This document shows positions 41,369 to 50,080 of a stretch of DNA of 64,000 nucleotides, one piece after another. The stretch spans positions 1-64,000 of the forward strand of contig JAZSRA010000032.1 of NCBI GenBank assembly GCA_045538195.1. The letters are read 5' to 3'. The position numbers and the translations under genes were made by a program. The notes below the pieces were generated by a model. That model saw only the letters and a program-made list of their open reading frames with translations. It did no database searches and had not been told where the DNA came from. Source of the stretch: SVTX01 sp045538195 (GTDB lineage Bacteria > Bacillota > Clostridia > Oscillospirales > CAG-272). Position 1 is the first letter of the stretch. Each line of letters opens with the position of its first letter.

Positions 41369-42772
41369 ATGAAAGGCTGCAACACATGGAGCTACGCTCC
41401 CTACCGCCCTCTTTTGTGGGATAGAGGCGACATATACATCAGCCGCCTCGCACCCGGAAAGGACTATATCCACCTTGAATGGCTGGATGCCGATTGTGAA
41501 GATTACGAAATATTTCTCCGCACTCTTGGCGAGGGCGAATTTGCGTCCGTTGGACAGGTTGCTGGCGTCGGCAAGGAGTTTTACGAATATGACATAGTAG
41601 GCCTTGACGAGGGCAAGGACTATGAGTTTTTCGTTAAGGCAGGCGAGAAAAAGAGCCGTGTCAGAATTGCGAAATGCGCTGAGGCTGTGGGAACGGTAGT
41701 CAACTATCTTCACCCCGCCGACCGTTACTACGCCTTTTCGGGCAACGCTCTCTGCTCCCCTTCTCTCGTTCGTCACCCCGACGGACATCTCTTGGCATCA
41801 ATGGATGTTTTCACGGGAAATTATCCTCAAAACCTAACGCTGATCTTCCGCTCGGACGATAACGGCAAGACATGGCACTTTTTAAGCGAGCTTATGCCTT
41901 GCTTCTGGGGCAAAATGTTCATCCACAAGGGTGAATTATATATGCTTTCGGTCTCCACCGAGTACGGCGACCTGCTTATCGGCAAATCTTGCGACGGCGG
42001 CAAGACCTTCTCCGCTCCTATTTCTATTCTCCGCGGATCAAACGGTAAGAATGGATTCCCCGGTGTTCACAAAAATCCTCAACCCGTGGTTTCCTACAAC
42101 GGACGAATCTACAACACCCTTGAATGGGGTAGTTGGGGATTGTCAAGTGAGAAGGATTACTACCACGCCGTAATGGTAATATCTTGTGACGAGAACGCCG
42201 ATCTTCTTGATCCCGAGAATTGGCACATCACGCCGCCCGTAAAATATGATCCCAACTGGGAGGGCGTTGCCGAGGACGGAATCAAGGGCAATATCGAAGG
42301 GACTCTTGTAATCGCTCCCGACGGCAAGCTTTACAACTATATGAGATATCAGACCCAAGCAGAAAAGAAGATACTGCTCTTTAGCGTCCCCGACGATCCA
42401 GACGCGCCTATTGACTACTCCCACGCTATCTCCTTCCCCGGAAATCTTTCAAAATTCATGATCAAAAAGGACGAAAAAAGCGGAAAATATTTCTCTATCG
42501 TCTCTCGCCGTCTCGACGACCCCGTGACCGCGAGAAATCTGCTCTCTCTCGTATCCTCGGATGACTCCGAGCATTGGGAGACCGTTTGCGACCTTATCGA
42601 CCGCAGATACGACGACCCCAATATGGTAGGCTTCCAGTACGTTGACTTTGAGATTGAGGGAGATGACATAATCTATCTTTCAAGAACCTCGATGAACGGC
42701 GCGAAGAATTACCACGACGCGAATTACTCCACGTTCCACCGTATTGAGAATTTCAGAGAGCTTTTGAAATAA
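41369..42772 (+). CDS. BNR/Asp-box sialidase-like protein, cytoplasmic
   Basis: A 467-residue protein without signal peptide. Residues about 25-110 look like a fibronectin-III-type beta domain (HLEWLDADCEDYEIFLR...VGLDEGKDYEFFVKAG). Residues about 125-460 form a predicted beta-propeller with Asp-box motifs SDDNGKTWHF and SCDGGKTFSAP, as in sialidases and related glycosidases. The canonical sialidase Arg triad was not established. GGAGG lies 7 bp before the ATG. Coupling to the aldolase gene suggests joint breakdown of an imported sialylated or related acidic sugar. It could also act on another glycan. Confidence 0.8.
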   Translation: MKGCNTWSYAPYRPLLWDRGDIYISRLAPGKDYIHLEWLDADCEDYEIFLRTLGEGEFASVGQVAGVGKEFYEYDIVGLDEGKDYEFFVKAGEKKSRVRIAKCAEAVGTVVNYLHPADRYYAFSGNALCSPSLVRHPDGHLLASMDVFTGNYPQNLTLIFRSDDNGKTWHFLSELMPCFWGKMFIHKGELYMLSVSTEYGDLLIGKSCDGGKTFSAPISILRGSNGKNGFPGVHKNPQPVVSYNGRIYNTLEWGSWGLSSEKDYYHAVMVISCDENADLLDPENWHITPPVKYDPNWEGVAEDGIKGNIEGTLVIAPDGKLYNYMRYQTQAEKKILLFSVPDDPDAPIDYSHAISFPGNLSKFMIKKDEKSGKYFSIVSRRLDDPVTARNLLSLVSSDDSEHWETVCDLIDRRYDDPNMVGFQYVDFEIEGDDIIYLSRTSMNGAKNYHDANYSTFHRIENFRELLK

Positions 42773-42786
42773 TTTTTCTAAAATTT

Positions 42787-42812
42787 TGTAACCTTTCCAA
42801 AGAAATATCGAC
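42787..42812 (+). promoter_or_regulatory. Possible ECF-sigma promoter and hairpin leader of DUF4349 gene
   Basis: TGTAAC, 16-bp spacer, CGAC resembles the TGAAAC-N16-CGTA pattern of ECF sigma factors, and differs from the TTGACA/TATAAT promoters elsewhere in this window. The same stretch lies in an inverted repeat, TAACCTTTCC (42789-42798) with GGAAAGGTTA (near 42860-42869), with an inner CGACTTTATA/TATAAAAAGTCG pairing. Confidence 0.45.
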
Positions 42813-42874
42813 TTTATAGGTAGAGAGGCATCTCAAACTTATAAAAAGTCGAATTCGGCGGAAAGGTTATTTTT

Positions 42875-43801
42875 ATGAAAAACAAGAAACTACGTAGACT
42901 ATCAATACTGGTAATTTCCGTAATATTCACATTTATCTCGCTCTCATCTTGCTCAGACAGTAATGGTAACTCCATAGACTATATGCCCGAACTTGAAATG
43001 GGTGCCGGAAGCGACATAAATCTTGAGCTTGGAGGTACCGAAATCGACAAGGGCGAAGGCGAATACGAGCGAAAGATAATCAAGGTTGCCAACGTCTCTG
43101 CCGAAACAAAGCAATTTGATGAAAGTATAAATCAGCTTGAAGCGCTTTGCAAAAGTACCGGCGGCTATATCGAAAGCTCCTCGGTAAGAGGGATAAGCCT
43201 TAACTCCGAAGGAAGCTCCACCAGCCGTTACGCTAACTATACTATTCGTATTCCCTCCGGCAAATTCGATGAATTCAATTCCGGCATACACAGTATGGTA
43301 AACGTTGTCAATTCCTCATCTAACGTTGAAGAAGTCACCAATCAATATTACGATATTCAGTCGCGTATTGATGTTCTTGAACTAAAAAAAGAGGCTTTGC
43401 AAAAAATGTATGATAATTATACCGACTACAAAGACATTGACACTCTGCTCTCACTTCAGGATAAGCTGTACGCGGTAATTGAGGAAATCGAAGCTTATAA
43501 AACCCAGCTTAGGCTTTACGATAACAAGGTTTCCTATTCGACGGTACATATCGATATAAGAGAAGTAGTTGATTACAACGAGATAGAAGAAGAAAAAACC
43601 TTTTTTGAGGAAATCGGAGATGCTTTTATGGGCGGATGCGAGGTCTCTCTTTCACTTCTTGAAGGTATAGCAATTATTATTGCTGCATTAACTCCTGTTC
43701 TGCTCCCGCTGATTGTAATAGCAGCTGTACCCGCATTAGTCATAATCATAGTTATAATATCGGTAATAAAAAAGAAAAAGCACAAGATCTCAAGCAAATA
43801 A
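42875..43801 (+). CDS. DUF4349 domain lipoprotein
   Basis: A 308-residue envelope protein. Signal peptide with lipobox LSSC (C26); the mature part has the DUF4349 region (about 65-235): RKIIKVANVSAETKQFDESINQLEALCKSTGGYIES, NYTIRIPSGKFDEF, a coiled-coil stretch DIQSRIDVLELKKEALQKMYDNY, and SYSTVHIDIREV. A membrane helix pair (about 255-300) and a Lys-rich cytoplasmic end follow. Members often belong to ECF/anti-sigma stress operons; a possible ECF-type promoter is seen upstream. Precise role unknown. Confidence 0.9.
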   Translation: MKNKKLRRLSILVISVIFTFISLSSCSDSNGNSIDYMPELEMGAGSDINLELGGTEIDKGEGEYERKIIKVANVSAETKQFDESINQLEALCKSTGGYIESSSVRGISLNSEGSSTSRYANYTIRIPSGKFDEFNSGIHSMVNVVNSSSNVEEVTNQYYDIQSRIDVLELKKEALQKMYDNYTDYKDIDTLLSLQDKLYAVIEEIEAYKTQLRLYDNKVSYSTVHIDIREVVDYNEIEEEKTFFEEIGDAFMGGCEVSLSLLEGIAIIIAALTPVLLPLIVIAAVPALVIIIVIISVIKKKKHKISSK

Positions 43802-43813
43802 ACACTAAAAGCA

Positions 43814-43851
43814 CAAAAATCCGCCGATGAGTAATTAACTCATCGGCGGAT
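43814..43851 (-). terminator. Terminator of fakB-fakA, also end of DUF4349 gene
   Basis: Perfect 14-bp stem ATCCGCCGATGAGT / ACTCATCGGCGGAT (43819-43851); on the minus strand TTTTT follows. On the plus strand no T-run follows. Confidence 0.82.
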
Positions 43852-43863
43852 GGTAATTTAAAA

Positions 43864-45525
43864 TTATTCAACTGAAATGATATAATCGTAGAGGGGCTGA
43901 CCGCCGTTCAGTACTGCGACTTCGCATCCTCCGCCGACCTTTTCGGAGATCATATTGGCAACGGTATTAGCGGTATCCTCGCTTATTCCCTCGCCGTAGA
44001 ATACGGTGACGAAGCTTGCTCCCGTCATTCCGCGTATCAGCTGCTTAACGCAACCGATGCTATCGTCGGTAACGCAAGCGATCTTATTTTCAACAAGACC
44101 CAAGAACTGTCCCTTGCGGATCTTGAAGCGGTCAAGCTCGGTATCTCTGACGGCGTAGGTGACCGACATAGACGTGACCATCTTCCACGCGAAGTTCATT
44201 TCCTTTTCTGCAACGTCGATCTCGGCGTCGGGGTTGAAAGCAATCATCGCCGACATACCCTGAGGCACTGTCTCGGTAGGAATGACCACTACCTTTCTCT
44301 CGGTAATGATCTCGGACGCCTGACGGGCAACCATACAGATATTCTTGTTGTTGGGAAGAACGAAAACGTACTCCGAGGGGGTTTTCAGCACCGCGTCGAT
44401 AATATCCTGTGTGCTGGGGTTCATGGTCTGTCCGCCCGTGATGATATTATCTACACCAAGATCGCGGAACATATCCGCAATACCGTCACCCATACATACG
44501 CTGACGAATCCGTACTTTCTCTCGATAGCCACCGTTTTGTCTTTCTTCTTGCCGCTCTCAGCTGCCGCCGCTTCACTCGTAAGAGCGGTATGCTGATTTC
44601 TCATATTCTCGATCTTAACGGTGGCAAGGCTTCCAAATTCAATAGCCTTCGTGAGGACCGCACCGGGATCGTTGGTATGTATGTGGAGCTTGATGATACT
44701 CTCATCATCCACAAATACCGCGCTATCGCCGATGCTCTTTATAAACTCGTAAAGCTCGCCCGAGGTGTCCTCGCCCGCGTACTTTTCGTTTTTGTCAACT
44801 ATACATTCTGTGCAATAACCGAATTTGATGTCCTCGGTATTGAAATCTGAAAAATTTGCGCCCTCAGGCTCGGCAGGAACGTCACTCTCGCTTGCGGGAG
44901 CGTTGACCATAGCGTAAGGCTTTCCTTCAAGCGCCGTCTGCATACCTTGAAGAACACAAACAAATCCCGCGCCGCCTGCGTCAACTACACCTGTCTGCTT
45001 CAACACGGGAAGCATCTCGGGAGTTTGCGAGAGAGCGGTCTCCGCGCCCTCAAGAAGAACCTCAAAAAGCTTACTCACGGTTATGCGCTTATTGGCAAGA
45101 TAAGCCTTTTCAGCCTCCTCACCCGCAACTCTCATGACCGTAAGGATAGTTCCCTCTGTAGGCTTCATGACCGCGCGATAAGCCTCGGTAGTTCCTCTCT
45201 TGAACGCCTCCACCAGCTCCTTGGAGTTAGCTTCTTCAACACCCTTGAGCGCCTTGCCTATTCCTCTGAAGAAAAGGGACAGGATCGCTCCCGAGTTACC
45301 TCTTGCACTTCGGAGCATAAGAGCCGCCACCTTTTCGGCGCAAGTACCGACGGGCAGATCCTCCCCTGCCTTGCCAACAGTACTCATAGTAAGGCTCATA
45401 TTGATGCCCGTATCACCGTCGGGAACGGGAAAAACGTTCAGATTATTTATTTCTTCCTTTTTATCGCTGAGCATTGCGGCTCCCGAAAGAACCATACTGC
45501 GATATAATTGTCCAGTAATAACCAT
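43864..45525 (-). CDS. fakA: Fatty acid kinase subunit A (DAK2/YloV family)
   Basis: A 553-residue kinase that phosphorylates fatty acids held by FakB, feeding phospholipid synthesis. The N-terminal DhaL-type ATP-binding domain (1-200) has NVFPVPDGDTGINMSLTM, RSARGNSGAILSLFFRG and GVVDAGGAGF; a middle domain (about 235-320) and a C-terminal DegV-like domain (about 330-553, with GGQTMNPSTQDIIDAV and VLPNNKNICMVARQA) complete the family layout. It follows a DegV/FakB gene on the same strand, 198 bp apart, separated by a hairpin element. The name is inferred by family. Confidence 0.93.
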   Translation of the reverse strand: MVITGQLYRSMVLSGAAMLSDKKEEINNLNVFPVPDGDTGINMSLTMSTVGKAGEDLPVGTCAEKVAALMLRSARGNSGAILSLFFRGIGKALKGVEEANSKELVEAFKRGTTEAYRAVMKPTEGTILTVMRVAGEEAEKAYLANKRITVSKLFEVLLEGAETALSQTPEMLPVLKQTGVVDAGGAGFVCVLQGMQTALEGKPYAMVNAPASESDVPAEPEGANFSDFNTEDIKFGYCTECIVDKNEKYAGEDTSGELYEFIKSIGDSAVFVDDESIIKLHIHTNDPGAVLTKAIEFGSLATVKIENMRNQHTALTSEAAAAESGKKKDKTVAIERKYGFVSVCMGDGIADMFRDLGVDNIITGGQTMNPSTQDIIDAVLKTPSEYVFVLPNNKNICMVARQASEIITERKVVVIPTETVPQGMSAMIAFNPDAEIDVAEKEMNFAWKMVTSMSVTYAVRDTELDRFKIRKGQFLGLVENKIACVTDDSIGCVKQLIRGMTGASFVTVFYGEGISEDTANTVANMISEKVGGGCEVAVLNGGQPLYDYIISVE

Positions 45526-45606
45526 TAAAAAATCTCCATTCCGCCGTGAAATCTCGGTTTTATTTTAATTTTTCGCGTTTAGATTTTTAGTTTTGTGTTT
45601 GATCTA

Positions 45607-45726
45607 TAAGACGATAGATTTTTTCCGAGACAATGCACACCGCAAAAAGCAAGGCGAAGACGTAGTTATTTCTACGTCGAGCCGCTTTTGAGGAGCAAAG
45701 CCGTATCGGGAAAAATATACGTCTTA
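45607..45726. repeat. 120-bp imperfect palindrome (MITE-like) between fakB and fakA
   Basis: Ends TAAGACG (45607-45613) and CGTCTTA (45720-45726) are inverted, followed inward by TTTTTTCCGA and TCGGGAAAAA; the centre is GACGTAG/CTACGTC. Almost the whole segment can fold as one hairpin. Its right end overlaps the fakB stop codon (TAA of TAAGACG on the minus strand). It could be a mobile hairpin element or a processing site between the two messages. Confidence 0.6.
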
Positions 45727-46584
45727 TCTCTCTGTTGCCAAGAAGAACAATGCAATAGTTCCAGGTCCCGAGTGAGCGCCGATAACGGGTCCTATCTCAC
45801 TGATAAGAATATCGGTGACACCCAGCTCCTCGGTTACCATATCCGCAAGCTTTTTTGCGTCGTCATAGCAATCGCCGTGACTGATATACACGGCCTGCTT
45901 TGCAGGCTCGATAGCAGTAGCCTTCATCTTTTCAAGGAGTGCCTTGATAGATCCCTGCCTGCCGCGAGCCTTTTCCATACTAATAAGCTTGCCCTCGTTA
46001 TCAACGTGAAGAACCGGCTTTATCTGGAGCATAGTACCAACTACCGCCGTAGCCGCGGAAACTCTGCCGCCGCGCTTCAAGAAGAAAAGATCCTCTACGG
46101 TGAACCAATGAGCGAGATTCCATTTTGTCTTTTCTACGTACTCGGCTACCTCCTCAACTGTCGCGCCCTCATTCTTCTTATCGACCGCAAGCTTTACGAG
46201 CAATCCCTGACCAAGAGACGCGCAGAGCGAGTCCACAACAAGTATTTTGCTTTCGGGATATTTCTCGGAAAGCTCCTCCGCGGCATTCTTTCCCGCCATA
46301 TAGGTTGCGGAAAGTCCCGAGGAGAACGCAATATAAAGAATATTCTTGCCCGAAGCGACAATGGGGTCAAAGATCTCCATAAATCTATCCATATTGATAG
46401 CAGAGGTCTTTGCTCCGTGCTTATCTCGTAAATATGCGTAAAACTCTTTAATATCGATCTCGTCGTTCAGTCTGATGTCACCCTCCATATTAACCTCAAG
46501 CGGAATGACCTCGACTCCGAGTTCTCTCGCCAGAGACAGAGGAAGGTCGCTGGACGAATCGGTAATAATTACAAATTCATTCAT
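45724..46584 (-). CDS. DegV family fatty-acid-binding protein (FakB-like)
   Basis: A 286-residue lipid-binding protein that presents fatty acids to FakA. DegV features: IITDSSSDLPLSLARELGVEVIPLEV at the N-terminus, TSAINMDRF, YIAFSSGLSATYMAGKNAA (ligand-binding Ser), VDSLCASLGQGLLV, KRGGRVSAATAVVGTMLQIKPVLHV, and the C-terminal IGPVIGAHSGPGTIALFFL. Upstream of fakA in the same direction; the pair fits one fatty acid kinase system. Which fatty acid it binds cannot be read. The stop codon lies in the hairpin element. Confidence 0.92.
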   Translation of the reverse strand: MNEFVIITDSSSDLPLSLARELGVEVIPLEVNMEGDIRLNDEIDIKEFYAYLRDKHGAKTSAINMDRFMEIFDPIVASGKNILYIAFSSGLSATYMAGKNAAEELSEKYPESKILVVDSLCASLGQGLLVKLAVDKKNEGATVEEVAEYVEKTKWNLAHWFTVEDLFFLKRGGRVSAATAVVGTMLQIKPVLHVDNEGKLISMEKARGRQGSIKALLEKMKATAIEPAKQAVYISHGDCYDDAKKLADMVTEELGVTDILISEIGPVIGAHSGPGTIALFFLATER

Positions 46585-46672
46585 TAAATCTGATACCTTT
46601 CAAATAATCTGCATCACAAATATGCCGTTATATACTCGGGGCGCTCACTTGAAACCAAGCATACCCCAATTA

Positions 46673-46701
46673 ATTATACTATATTTTTGCCCAAATGTCA
46701 A
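46673..46701 (-). promoter_or_regulatory. Consensus promoter of fakB
   Basis: Minus strand exact TTGACA, 17-bp spacer, exact TATAAT, about 90 bp upstream of fakB. Confidence 0.88.
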
Positions 46702-46828
46702 GATATGCATCCAATATTAGAGGAAATCAAATCCAACAAAAATTATTTCCCCCCATAGGACATTTTACACATATTTTATTGACAACTTACACCTGCGTGC
46801 ATATTTTGTTCATAATCTTACGGCAAGG

Positions 46829-46857
46829 TTGACATTTTCGGCACAATATGGTAAAAT
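46829..46857 (+). promoter_or_regulatory. Promoter of topB
   Basis: Exact TTGACA, 17-bp spacer, TAAAAT; start near 46864, which excludes upstream start codons and supports ATG 46892. Confidence 0.85.
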
Positions 46858-46891
46858 AATTGTGATTTTAAGAAATACAAGGTCTTATAAA

Positions 46892-49063
46892 ATGATTTTG
46901 ATTATTGCGGAAAAGCCAAGTCTTGCGCGGAATATCGTTGCGGGAATCACCGAAAACGGCGGTGGAACGATGGCAAAGAAAAACGGATATTTTGAGGGTG
47001 GCGGCTACGTAGTTACGTGGGCGTTCGGTCACCTTTTTTCTTTGTGCGATATAGAGGATTATACGGGCGGTGACGCGGGTGCAAAATGGGCGCTGGACTC
47101 TCTGCCCTGCTTTCCCACCGAATTCAGATACAAGCTGAGAGTGGGTCCCGACAAAAAGGTGGACGCGGGAGTTGAAAGACAGTTTGAGACTATCAAATAT
47201 CTCTGTCTCCGTCAAGACGTTGACACCATAGTCAACGCGGGAGACTCTGACCGCGAGGGAGAGATAATCATTCGCCTTTGCGTTATGAATACGGGTGCGC
47301 TGGCTGATCCAAATAAGCATTTCAAGCGTCTCTGGCTTCCCGACCAGACCCCCGAGACAGTTGGCAAAGCGCTCGCGGAGATGAAGGACGAGAGCGAATA
47401 TCAAAACCTTGCCGACGAAGGATTTGCACGCACTTATATCGACTGGTTATACGGAGTAAATCTTACCCGTTTTGCCACACTCAAAAGCGGCACGCTTCTC
47501 CGTGTGGGACGTGTCATCGTGCCGATCGTCAGAGCTATTTACGACCGCGACATGGCGATACGCAATTTTGTTCCCGACGTTTACTTCGCGGCGGTGTCAA
47601 AAGAGCCGACGGGCGGCGAGGAGATCGAGCTTGTCAGCAAGGAGAAGTTTGACAAGGACAAAAAGGCTCTAGCCGAAGCGCTTTGCGCGAAATACAACGC
47701 AAGTAAGGCTTTGGTAATCTCCAAAAAGACCAAAAAGGAGACCGTTAACCCCGGAAAGCTTTTCTCTTTGTCTAAATTGCAGAATTTACTTGGCAAAAAG
47801 TACAAAATGTCAATGGCTGAAAGCCTTGCCATAGTCCAGAAGCTTTACGAGGAGGGATATTTGACCTATCCCCGTACAAACTCCGAATACCTTGCAACTA
47901 ACGAAAAGGACAAGGTAAAAAAGATAATTCACAACATCAAAAACGTGGGTTATCCCGTAGTGTTCAAAGACAAAAAGACGATCTTTGACGACTCCAAGAT
48001 TGAGAGCCATTCGGCTCTGACCCCAACCTACAAGATACCCAAAAAGGAGCATCTTTCCGAAAAAGAGATGCAGGTATATCAGACGGTCTTCCGTCGCTTC
48101 GTTTCGGTTTTCTGCGAGGAGGAATGTATTGCTCAAAAGACCGAGATCGTCATAGATGTGGGCGGATTTGAGCAGTTCACTCTGAAAGGAATGATCATCG
48201 TCCAGCGGGGATTTTTGCGCTTTGACGACTCCGAAAGGAAGGACAAAATACTACCACCTCTTGAAAAGGGCGACGAGGTGAATATCAACTTCAAGCCCGT
48301 AGAAAAGCAGACCTCCCCGCCCCGTCACTACACTATCGAAACTCTCAACAACTATCTGAAAAATCCTTTTCGCGAGGACAAGGCTGCCCTTGCGGAGAAA
48401 GAGAAAGCTTCTGCCGAGAGCTTTGACGGAGCAGTCCTCGGAGACACCGAGGAAAATGACGAGGAGGATTACAGAGCTATTTTCGAGGGTCTTGAGCTTG
48501 GTACCGAGGCGACGAGAACAGGCATCATCGATAACGCGCGCAAGTCGGGATATATCGACTTAAAGAAGGACGTTTATACCATTCTCCCCGGTGGCGAGTA
48601 TCTTATTGAGCAGCTTTCGCAGATGAACATTTCAATGGACAAATACAAGACAAGCGTGTTAGGTCAGGCGCTGAAAAAGGTGTATCGCGGTACCATCACC
48701 GTAGAGGACTCGGTGAAGCAGGCGCAGGACGAGATAGCAGAGGTCTTTGACCGTACGCCCAAGACTATAGAGCTTGACACCGATACGGGATTTTACGGAG
48801 ATCTTGTAGGCAAGTGTCCCGTCTGCGGCAAGGACGTTATCCGCGGCAAATACGGCTACGGTTGTATGGGATATAAGGAAGGCTGCAAGTTCCGTCTCGG
48901 AAGCTTTATTTGTAAGCGAGCGATCTCGATAAGTAACGCAAGACTTCTCCTCACCGAGGGCAGAACAGCCGAGATACAAGGCTTTACCTCTAAAAACGGC
49001 AAGCTTTTCAACGCCCGTCTGAAGCTTGAGGGAGACCGTGCAGTATTTGATTTTTCAAAATAA
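46892..49063 (+). CDS. topB: DNA topoisomerase III
   Basis: A 723-residue type IA topoisomerase that relaxes and decatenates DNA by single-strand passage. TOPRIM domain with ILIIAEKPSLARNIVAGI and the metal site GDSDREGEI; active-site Tyr in EEGYLTYPRTNSEYL (near residue 320). The C-terminal part has one four-cysteine-type zinc motif, GKCPVCGKDVIRGKYGYGCMG, as in the TopB group. A complete protein, alone on its transcript between its own promoter and a terminator. Could instead be a plasmid/ICE-type TopB, but no mobile genes surround it. Confidence 0.94.
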   Translation: MILIIAEKPSLARNIVAGITENGGGTMAKKNGYFEGGGYVVTWAFGHLFSLCDIEDYTGGDAGAKWALDSLPCFPTEFRYKLRVGPDKKVDAGVERQFETIKYLCLRQDVDTIVNAGDSDREGEIIIRLCVMNTGALADPNKHFKRLWLPDQTPETVGKALAEMKDESEYQNLADEGFARTYIDWLYGVNLTRFATLKSGTLLRVGRVIVPIVRAIYDRDMAIRNFVPDVYFAAVSKEPTGGEEIELVSKEKFDKDKKALAEALCAKYNASKALVISKKTKKETVNPGKLFSLSKLQNLLGKKYKMSMAESLAIVQKLYEEGYLTYPRTNSEYLATNEKDKVKKIIHNIKNVGYPVVFKDKKTIFDDSKIESHSALTPTYKIPKKEHLSEKEMQVYQTVFRRFVSVFCEEECIAQKTEIVIDVGGFEQFTLKGMIIVQRGFLRFDDSERKDKILPPLEKGDEVNINFKPVEKQTSPPRHYTIETLNNYLKNPFREDKAALAEKEKASAESFDGAVLGDTEENDEEDYRAIFEGLELGTEATRTGIIDNARKSGYIDLKKDVYTILPGGEYLIEQLSQMNISMDKYKTSVLGQALKKVYRGTITVEDSVKQAQDEIAEVFDRTPKTIELDTDTGFYGDLVGKCPVCGKDVIRGKYGYGCMGYKEGCKFRLGSFICKRAISISNARLLLTEGRTAEIQGFTSKNGKLFNARLKLEGDRAVFDFSK

Positions 49064-49102
49064 ACGGTAATATTCACCTCGCTCGATTTGAGCGGGGATA
49101 CA

Positions 49103-49145
49103 TAAAAAAGCTTCTTCCGAGGAATTTCGGAAGAAGCTTTTATTT
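49103..49145. terminator. Bidirectional terminator, topB / DUF3737 gene
   Basis: Stem AAGCTTCTTCCGA / TCGGAAGAAGCTT (49108-49138) with A-run before and TTTTATTTTAT after. Confidence 0.88.
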
Positions 49146-49993
49146 TATGCGTTTATTTTTGTTTCAATGGCACAAGTTGAGCTGATCTTATGCTTTTCAT
49201 CCCAGATCATCTCACCGATCTCGTCGGCTCTGACAGATCCGCTTATGGGATTTTTAACGCTCAATATGCTTCCCTTTACAGTTGCTTTTACGTCACTGTT
49301 CTCAAATGAAAGGTCGCAATCCTCCATTGTGCAGTCTTCAAGAACCAATCCCTTGCAGTAACACAGGGGCTGAGTTCCTTTGATGTGGCATCTCACAAGC
49401 TTTAAATTCTCTGAATACCAGCCGAGATACTCCCCTTCAAGGACAGTATCGTAAACGGTGACATCCTTAGCATGCCAGAAGGCATCCTTGGTCTTGAAAA
49501 CCGAGTTTTTGATCTCAACGTTTTCTATGTACTGAAAGGAATACTTGCCCTTCATCGTAAGGTCGTCGATTTTCATATCGCGGCACTCAAAAAACTGATA
49601 CTGAGACTCCAAAGTACTGTTCTTTATGTCGAGACCGCGACAACGCCATCCAAATTCATCGGAGATCACGTCACAACCTTCAAGAGTGACGTTTTCGCAC
49701 TCTCGGAGCGCTTTTATGCCGTGAAGTCTGCAATTTTCAATGGAAATATCGCTATCGTACCAAAGTGCGGCACGGCAGGTTTCGGTCATTCTGCTATTGG
49801 TTATCTTTGCTCCCGTGACGTGCCAAAATGGATAACGAAGCATAAAATCGCAGTTATCCACTTCAATATTTCGGCACTCCTTGAGGGCGCTCTCACCGTC
49901 GGCGGGACCCGAAAAAGTGCAATTTTTAACGGTTGAATCCTCAATATCGTAGAGCGCGCGCTCCTCGTCGAGGACAAGATTTTCGTATATCAT
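49145..49993 (-). CDS. DUF3737 family right-handed beta-helix protein
   Basis: A 282-residue soluble protein of short beta-helix rungs: repeats such as IENCRLHGIKALRECENVTLEGCDV, IKNSTLESQYQFFECRDMKIDDL and VEIKNSVFKTKDAFWHAKDVTVYD. This DUF3737 family is widespread in gut Firmicutes and Bacteroidetes; its function is unknown, and no signal peptide is seen. The start at 49993 (MIYENLVLDEERALYD) fits the family; 16 more codons are open upstream but run into a hairpin. Cys and aromatic residues recur at fixed rung positions. Confidence 0.9.
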   Translation of the reverse strand: MIYENLVLDEERALYDIEDSTVKNCTFSGPADGESALKECRNIEVDNCDFMLRYPFWHVTGAKITNSRMTETCRAALWYDSDISIENCRLHGIKALRECENVTLEGCDVISDEFGWRCRGLDIKNSTLESQYQFFECRDMKIDDLTMKGKYSFQYIENVEIKNSVFKTKDAFWHAKDVTVYDTVLEGEYLGWYSENLKLVRCHIKGTQPLCYCKGLVLEDCTMEDCDLSFENSDVKATVKGSILSVKNPISGSVRADEIGEMIWDEKHKISSTCAIETKINA

Positions 49994-50080
49994 TTCTTTT
50001 TCTCGAATAAATGATGAGGATTTTCGCTCCGCGAAAATCAACCTCTTCTTTTATCTTTTCTCTCTTATCTTTTATCTCTC

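Noticed and set aside
46892..49063. TopB as a sign of an integrative element
   Set aside because: No integrase, relaxase, conjugation genes or att repeats nearby; it has its own chromosomal-type promoter.
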